This document shows positions 6,703 to 10,547 of a stretch of 10,547 nucleotides of DNA, in pieces. The position numbers and the translations under genes are program-made. This DNA is from an uncultured Collinsella sp. (GTDB lineage Bacteria > Actinomycetota > Coriobacteriia > Coriobacteriales > Coriobacteriaceae), in assembly GCA_902494935.1 (NCBI GenBank), contig CABUVH010000060.1, positions 1-10,547 of the forward strand, in the 5' to 3' direction. How positions within the stretch are numbered: position 1 is the stretch's first letter; every line of letters starts with the position of its first letter. Below the pieces are notes generated by a model, which saw nothing but the letters and a program-made list of their open reading frames with translations, had not been told where the DNA came from and made no database searches.

Positions 6703-6730
6703 AGTATACACGCGCGGGTTTCTGCTGCAA
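6703..6730 (-). promoter_or_regulatory. sigma70-type promoter of rplS
   Basis: Minus-strand TTGCAG (6730-6725) and TATACT (6708-6703) are separated by 16 bp. An A/T-rich run (AAAAAATTG, 6743-6735 region) just upstream of the -35 resembles an UP element. The predicted start near 6696 gives a leader of about 63 nt. The -10 matches consensus at 5 of 6 positions and the -35 at 4 of 6. Confidence 0.72.
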
Positions 6731-6776
6731 GAACAATTTTTTACGCAGACAAAAAGACAAAACCCGCACATGATAA

Positions 6777-6804
6777 CCGCCCGCCTCACGAATGAGGCGG
6801 GCGG
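6777..6804 (-). terminator. Hairpin terminator after ppdK
   Basis: A perfect 12-bp GC-rich stem (6777-6788 with 6793-6804) has a UUCG loop on the minus strand. It sits 38 nt after the ppdK stop and upstream of the rplS promoter. The tail on the minus strand (TTATCATGT) is only moderately T-rich, so termination may be weaker than at the other two sites. The plus-strand tail has no T-run. Confidence 0.72.
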
Positions 6805-6842
6805 CATGAAGGGGGCTACGCTAGGCGTCTAAACCCAAAACG

Positions 6843-9593
6843 TTAGGCGGAACGCTTGGCCTCGAGCTTGGCCTGGGCGGCAGCCAGGCGTGCGAGGGGC
6901 ACGCGGTAGGGCGAGCAGGACACATAGTCCACATCGGCCACGTTAAACAGGCCCTTGATGGACTTGGGGTCGCCGCCGTGCTCGCCGCACACGCCAAAGT
7001 GCATATCAGGGTTGGTGGCGCGGCCCTTCTCGACAGCCATGCGCACCAGTTCGAGTACTGCCGTGTCAATGGTCTCGAAGGGATTGTCCTTCAAGATCTT
7101 CTTATGCATGTACAGCGGGATGAACTTGGCCTCGGCGTCGTCACGCGAGAAACCGAAGGTCGTCTGCGTGAGGTCGTTGGTGCCAAAGCAGAAGAAGTCT
7201 GCGTGATGGGCGATCTCGTCAGCGACCATGCAGGCGCGCGGCAGCTCGAGCATCGTGCCCACGGGAATGTTGAGCTCGACGCCCTCCTCGGCGGATACCT
7301 CGGCGATCACGCGCTCGATAACCTCGCGGGTCTGGACATGCTCAGCCGTGATGGAAACGAGCGGAACCATGATCTCGGGATGCGGGTCGACGCCCTCCTT
7401 GATAAGGCGGGCAGTGGCCGTGGCGACGGCGCGGACCTGCATGAGCGGCAGATCGCTAAAGACGACGGACAGGCGCACACCACGCAGGCCGAGCATCGGG
7501 TTGGACTCGACCATGCCGTCGATACGACGCAGGCGGGCGCGCAGGACGGCAAGCTCTTCCTCGCTGGCGTCAGCGGCTTCCTTCTTGGTGATGGCGACCT
7601 CGAGCTCGCGAGGATTATCCAGGAACTCATGAAGCGGCGGATCGAGCAGGCGGACGACCACATCGCGACCGGACATGGTCTTGAACATCGCCAGGAAGTC
7701 CTCGGTCTGAACCTTGAGCAGGTCGGCCAGGGCCTGCTGCTTCACGGCCTCATCGTCAGACAGGATAAAGCTCTGGATGATGTTCTTGCGGTCGCCCAGG
7801 AACATGTGCTCGGTGCGGCACAGGCCAATAGCCTCGGCGCCAAACTCGAGGGCGAGCATGGCATCCTCGGGATTGTCGGCGTTGACACGCACATGGTTGG
7901 CATGGCCGCTGGTCTCGACCAGGCGAATCTCGTCGGCCCAGGACAGGATGGTGTCCAGGTCGCCGGTGAGCTCGGCGGAGACCAGGTCGACGGGACCGTC
8001 GACGACGATACCCTGGGTACCGTCGATGGAGATAACGTCGCCTTCGTGCAGCACGCGGTCGCTGCCCTCGATGCGCACGACCTTCTCGGCGGCGTCGATG
8101 TGGAAGCGCTCAACGCCGCAGACGCAAGGCGTGCCCATACCGCGGGCGATAACGGCGGCATGGCTCGTCTTGCCACCGTGGCTGGTAAGGATACCTTCGG
8201 CGGCGACCATGCCTTTCAGGTCGTCGGGGTTGGTCTCCCAGCGGACCAGGATAACCTTGTGACCCTCGTTGGCGCGTGCGACGGCGTCGTCACTCGAGAA
8301 CACGACCTCGCCCACGGCGGCACCAGGGCTGGCATTAAGACCGCTGGCCAGAGCCTCATACTTCTTGGAGGCGTCGAGCTGCGGGTGCAGGAGCTGGTCG
8401 AGCTGCGCGGGATCGATGCGGCTCACGGCCTCCTCGCGGGTGATCAGGCCTTCCTCGACCATTTCGATGGCGATGCGCAGGGCGGCGGTGGCGGTGCGCT
8501 TGCCCACGCGGGTCTGGAGCATCCAGAGCTTGCCCTGCTCAATGGTGAACTCGATATCGCACATATCGCGGTAATGATCCTCGAGCGTCAGGAACACGCG
8601 CTCGAGCTCCTCACCTGCGGACTCGAGGCCCGGGGTGGTCTTGAGGTCGGCGATGGGCTCGGTGTTGCGGATACCGGCGACGACGTCCTCGCCCTGGGCA
8701 TTAACCAAAAAGTCACCGTAGAACTCCTTGGTGCCGTCGGCCGGATTACGCGTAAAGGCGACGCCCGTCGCAGAGGTCTCGCCCTTGTTGCCAAAGGCCA
8801 TGGCCTGCACGTTGACGGCGGTGCCGAGGTCGTCGGAAATGCCATGCTGCTTGCGGTAGATGCAGGCACGCTCGTTCATCCAGCTGCCAAAGACGGCCTG
8901 GATTGCAAGGCGTAGCTGAAGCTCCGGATCGTGCGGGAAAACGGGCTTGCCATCGGCGACCTCGAGCTCGGGATACAGGGAGGCATCGACGTTATCAGAG
9001 AAGATGCCCTTGAAGGTCTCGACAAGCTCCTGAAGGTCCTCGGCCGAAAGCTCGGAATCGACGCGAACGCCAGCGACCAGGCGGGCCCGGGTCAGGGCGT
9101 TTTCGAACAGGTCGGCGTCAACGCCCATGACGACATTGGAAAACATCTGGATAAAGCGGCGGTAGCTATCCCAGGCAAAACGCGGGTTCTGCGTCTGCGC
9201 GATGAGGCCCTGGACGGAATCGTCATTGAGGCCCAAGTTGAGGACCGTGTCCATCATACCGGGCATGGAGAACGGAGCGCCCGAGCGAACCGACACGAGC
9301 AGCGGGTCGGAGGCGTCGCCGAGCTTCTTGCCGCAGCGGGCCTCGAGGTCCGCCTCGGCAGCAACGATCTCATCGAGTGCGCCCCCGGGCCACACGTTGC
9401 CGGCACCGGAGTACTCGACGCAAGTCTGGCAGGTAATGGTAAAGCCACCGGGAACCGGCAGGCCGATGCGGCTCATCTCGGCAAGGTTTGCGCCCTTGCC
9501 GCCAAGCACGAAGTTCATGGACTTGTCGCCCTCAGTGACACAGGTGCCCTGGGCGTCGGTTCCAAAACGGTAAACCCTCTTGCAATCGCTCAC
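6843..9593 (-). CDS. ppdK: Pyruvate, phosphate dikinase (PPDK)
   Basis: Catalyses reversible ATP + Pi + pyruvate to AMP + PPi + PEP, linking glycolysis and gluconeogenesis in the cytoplasm. The predicted length is 916 aa, slightly above the 874 aa of Clostridium PPDK. The N-terminal ATP-grasp domain begins at MNFVLGGKGANLAEMSRIGLPVPGGF (read as two blocks around 26-51). VSVRSGAPFSMPGMMDT lies at 101-116. The swivelling phosphohistidine domain has GGKTSHAAVIARGMG (473-487), with catalytic H478 and T476 as the expected target of the regulator. The C-terminal PEP/pyruvate barrel has GLCRTEHMF (590-598), GTNDLTQTT (804-812) and the catalytic C869 in VCGEHGGDP. GTG at 9593 is chosen because AAGGGG lies 7 nt upstream and the protein then starts MSDCKRVYRFG as in homologues; GTG at 9614 precedes the ribosome site. 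The gene for its regulator lies directly upstream. Confidence 0.97.
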   Translation of the reverse strand: MSDCKRVYRFGTDAQGTCVTEGDKSMNFVLGGKGANLAEMSRIGLPVPGGFTITCQTCVEYSGAGNVWPGGALDEIVAAEADLEARCGKKLGDASDPLLVSVRSGAPFSMPGMMDTVLNLGLNDDSVQGLIAQTQNPRFAWDSYRRFIQMFSNVVMGVDADLFENALTRARLVAGVRVDSELSAEDLQELVETFKGIFSDNVDASLYPELEVADGKPVFPHDPELQLRLAIQAVFGSWMNERACIYRKQHGISDDLGTAVNVQAMAFGNKGETSATGVAFTRNPADGTKEFYGDFLVNAQGEDVVAGIRNTEPIADLKTTPGLESAGEELERVFLTLEDHYRDMCDIEFTIEQGKLWMLQTRVGKRTATAALRIAIEMVEEGLITREEAVSRIDPAQLDQLLHPQLDASKKYEALASGLNASPGAAVGEVVFSSDDAVARANEGHKVILVRWETNPDDLKGMVAAEGILTSHGGKTSHAAVIARGMGTPCVCGVERFHIDAAEKVVRIEGSDRVLHEGDVISIDGTQGIVVDGPVDLVSAELTGDLDTILSWADEIRLVETSGHANHVRVNADNPEDAMLALEFGAEAIGLCRTEHMFLGDRKNIIQSFILSDDEAVKQQALADLLKVQTEDFLAMFKTMSGRDVVVRLLDPPLHEFLDNPRELEVAITKKEAADASEEELAVLRARLRRIDGMVESNPMLGLRGVRLSVVFSDLPLMQVRAVATATARLIKEGVDPHPEIMVPLVSITAEHVQTREVIERVIAEVSAEEGVELNIPVGTMLELPRACMVADEIAHHADFFCFGTNDLTQTTFGFSRDDAEAKFIPLYMHKKILKDNPFETIDTAVLELVRMAVEKGRATNPDMHFGVCGEHGGDPKSIKGLFNVADVDYVSCSPYRVPLARLAAAQAKLEAKRSA

Positions 9594-9668
9594 GATACTT
9601 CCCCTTCCATGCACTAACGCGCACGACCGTGGTAACGAATCGACCCACCGGATGCGGGCCGTGAGGGA

Positions 9669-9674
9669 ACTATA
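9669..9674 (-). promoter_or_regulatory. Possible -10 box of ppdK
   Basis: Minus-strand TATAGT stands out in the GC-rich part of the ppdK upstream gap, and would give a leader of about 70 nt. There is no recognisable -35 hexamer 16-18 bp upstream, so it would need an activator or may be chance. A small bulged stem (9627-9632 with 9646-9651) lies in the resulting leader. Confidence 0.3.
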
Positions 9675-9715
9675 CGGCGCGTTTTGGGCAGGCTTGAGCA
9701 GAGGGTGCGCGGTTT

Positions 9716-9744
9716 GGTAAACGTGCTAAAACTGGCGGTAAACG
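9716..9744. repeat. Two GGTAAACG direct repeats upstream of ppdK
   Basis: The octamer GGTAAACG occurs at 9716-9723 and again at 9737-9744, 21 bp apart, which is two helical turns. Related sequences in the same gap are GGTAACG (9631-9637) and an inverted TTTACCG (9823-9829). Just beyond lies AAGGT-GGTT-ACCTT (9752-9765), an inverted repeat. Together they look like binding sites for a regulator placed 40-75 bp upstream of the possible ppdK -10. No regulator is identified and chance is possible. Confidence 0.4.
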
Positions 9745-9863
9745 GTAGATAAAGGTGGTTACCTTATGAAGATACCACTGCAAGAGAAATGCAGGTCAGA
9801 TGCAAGTTTCTTGCTAAATCGCTTTACCGTTATCGTGCATTCTTTTTAGTTAGTTATTTTAGA

Positions 9864-9885
9864 TGGGGCATTTTTAGCCACCCCA
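9864..9885 (-). terminator. Weak hairpin after the PPDK regulator gene
   Basis: TGGGG (9885-9881) pairs with CCCCA (9868-9864) on the minus strand, 5 nt after the regulator stop codon. Two G-U pairs may extend the stem. The following DNA (ATCTAAAATAACT) is AT-rich but lacks a T-run, so this is a weak terminator candidate at best, and some ppdK transcription may read through from the regulator gene. Confidence 0.33.
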
Positions 9886-9890
9886 ATAAG

Positions 9891-10547
9891 CTAGCTTTGT
9901 TGGGCTCGACGGGCGGCGCGGCGGGCGCGGGCTTCTTGGATTTCCTCCAAGTGGCTAATGATCTCGGCAGCGCTTTCCTCGATGGCTTTGCCGTCGGTAC
10001 GCACTACAAAGCAGCCCAAGCGTTTCATGAGCGCGCGGGCTTCATCAAGCTCGCTGCGCACGCTCTCAGGCTCGGCATAGGAGCCGGCAACGGCACGAGC
10101 GTAGTCATCGCCCAAACGGCTATCGCGAATTTCGGAAATCACATCGACGGTCGAAATCAGGCCGAACAGGCGCATCGGGTCGACCTCGTAAATCGACTTA
10201 GGCGGCTCCATGCCATGCGCCAGTGGGACATTGGCGACCTTGTAGCCCTGATAGGCTAAATACATCGACAGCGGCGTCTTGGATGTACGCGACACACCCA
10301 GCAGCACGATATCAGCACCCGACAGATCGTCACAACCACGACCGTCATCGTGCTCAACGAAATACTCCATGGCCTCGATACGATGGAAATAGCGATCATC
10401 GGTCTTGTGAATCACGCCCGCAACGCCCTTGGGCGGCACACCGATAAGCGACGACAGCACGGCAAGCGTCGGGCCAATCAGGTCGACCGAGCGAATGTGC
10501 AGCATACCCAGGTAATCGAGCACGCGGGCGCGAAGCGCCGGATCGAC
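9891..10547 (-). CDS. PPDK regulatory protein (DUF299 kinase/phosphorylase), 5' end missing
   Basis: Bifunctional regulator that inactivates PPDK by ADP-dependent phosphorylation of the threonine two residues before the catalytic histidine, and reactivates it by Pi-dependent dephosphorylation. The C-terminal 218 residues are visible. The frame stays open to the window edge (reading VDPALRARVLDYL), and family members are about 270 aa, so roughly 50-60 N-terminal residues lie outside. Key motifs are the P-loop GVSRTSKTPLSMYLA (starting at visible residue 84), VDLIGPTL, AMEYFVEHDDG and the C-terminal KAIEESAAEII. The GTG at 10523 is internal and should not be taken as the start. The C-terminus ends in a basic helix (EARARRAARRAQQS). 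It is related to B. subtilis YqfL and E. coli PpsR. Adjacent ppdK with T476 and H478 makes PPDK, rather than PEP synthase, the likely target. Confidence 0.95.
   Translation of the reverse strand, partial: VDPALRARVLDYLGMLHIRSVDLIGPTLAVLSSLIGVPPKGVAGVIHKTDDRYFHRIEAMEYFVEHDDGRGCDDLSGADIVLLGVSRTSKTPLSMYLAYQGYKVANVPLAHGMEPPKSIYEVDPMRLFGLISTVDVISEIRDSRLGDDYARAVAGSYAEPESVRSELDEARALMKRLGCFVVRTDGKAIEESAAEIISHLEEIQEARARRAARRAQQS

Noticed and set aside
6978..8915. 645-codon open frame on the plus strand, opposite ppdK
   Set aside because: It lies wholly within ppdK, its translation resembles no family I know, and long antisense frames are expected where GC-rich third positions suppress stop codons. 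ppdK motifs are intact throughout.
9594..9890. Riboswitch, small RNA or tRNA in the ppdK upstream gap
   Set aside because: I found only short stems (for example 9627-9651) and no cloverleaf or recognisable aptamer core. Nothing beyond the listed boxes and weak hairpin can be supported.
1..10547. Insertion sequence, prophage, CRISPR or integron signals, prompted by the tyrosine recombinase at the edge
   Set aside because: The recombinase has the housekeeping Xer form and chromosomal neighbours; I saw no terminal inverted repeats, attachment duplication, spacer array or cargo genes.

Overview
The window is a dense stretch of bacterial chromosome with all nine genes on the minus strand, so transcription runs from high to low coordinates. 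Coding DNA is GC-rich, with AT-rich patches only in gaps. The protein set points to the Coriobacteriia, probably Collinsella or a close relative. It combines folate-dependent TrmFO (rare in other Actinobacteria), a PPDK with its DUF299 regulator, and a Firmicutes-like rplS-rnhB-...-dprA-trmFO-xerC order. The taxonomic call is inferred from protein similarity recalled from memory, not from a search.

Layout in order of transcription. (1) 10547-9891: 5'-truncated PPDK regulatory protein (bifunctional kinase/phosphorylase). (2) A 297-nt gap holding a weak hairpin, an AT-rich patch and repeated GGTAAACG boxes. (3) 9593-6843: ppdK, followed by a perfect 12-bp hairpin. (4) A sigma70-type promoter, a leader hairpin and rplS (bL19), closed by a UUCG-loop terminator. 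(5) rnhB, starting only 29 nt past that terminator and ending at a second clear terminator. (6) 5220-11: a compact unit yraN-comM-dprA-trmFO-xerC whose genes overlap by 1-4 nt or lie 14 nt apart, so they are probably co-transcribed and translationally coupled.

Functionally there are three groups. PPDK and its regulator interconvert pyruvate and PEP under ADP/Pi control. rplS and rnhB serve the ribosome and removal of RNA from DNA. The last unit handles incoming or recombining DNA (YraN nuclease-fold protein, ComM branch-migration helicase, DprA RecA loader, XerC dimer-resolution recombinase) and carries one tRNA modification enzyme.

I see no mobile element, CRISPR array, RNA gene or obviously foreign island, and nothing I would call a new multi-gene system. 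The best leads are an apparent ATA start codon for xerC, a terminator that seems to throttle rnhB behind rplS, a possible bL19 leader, an atypical DprA signature, and repeated boxes upstream of ppdK.
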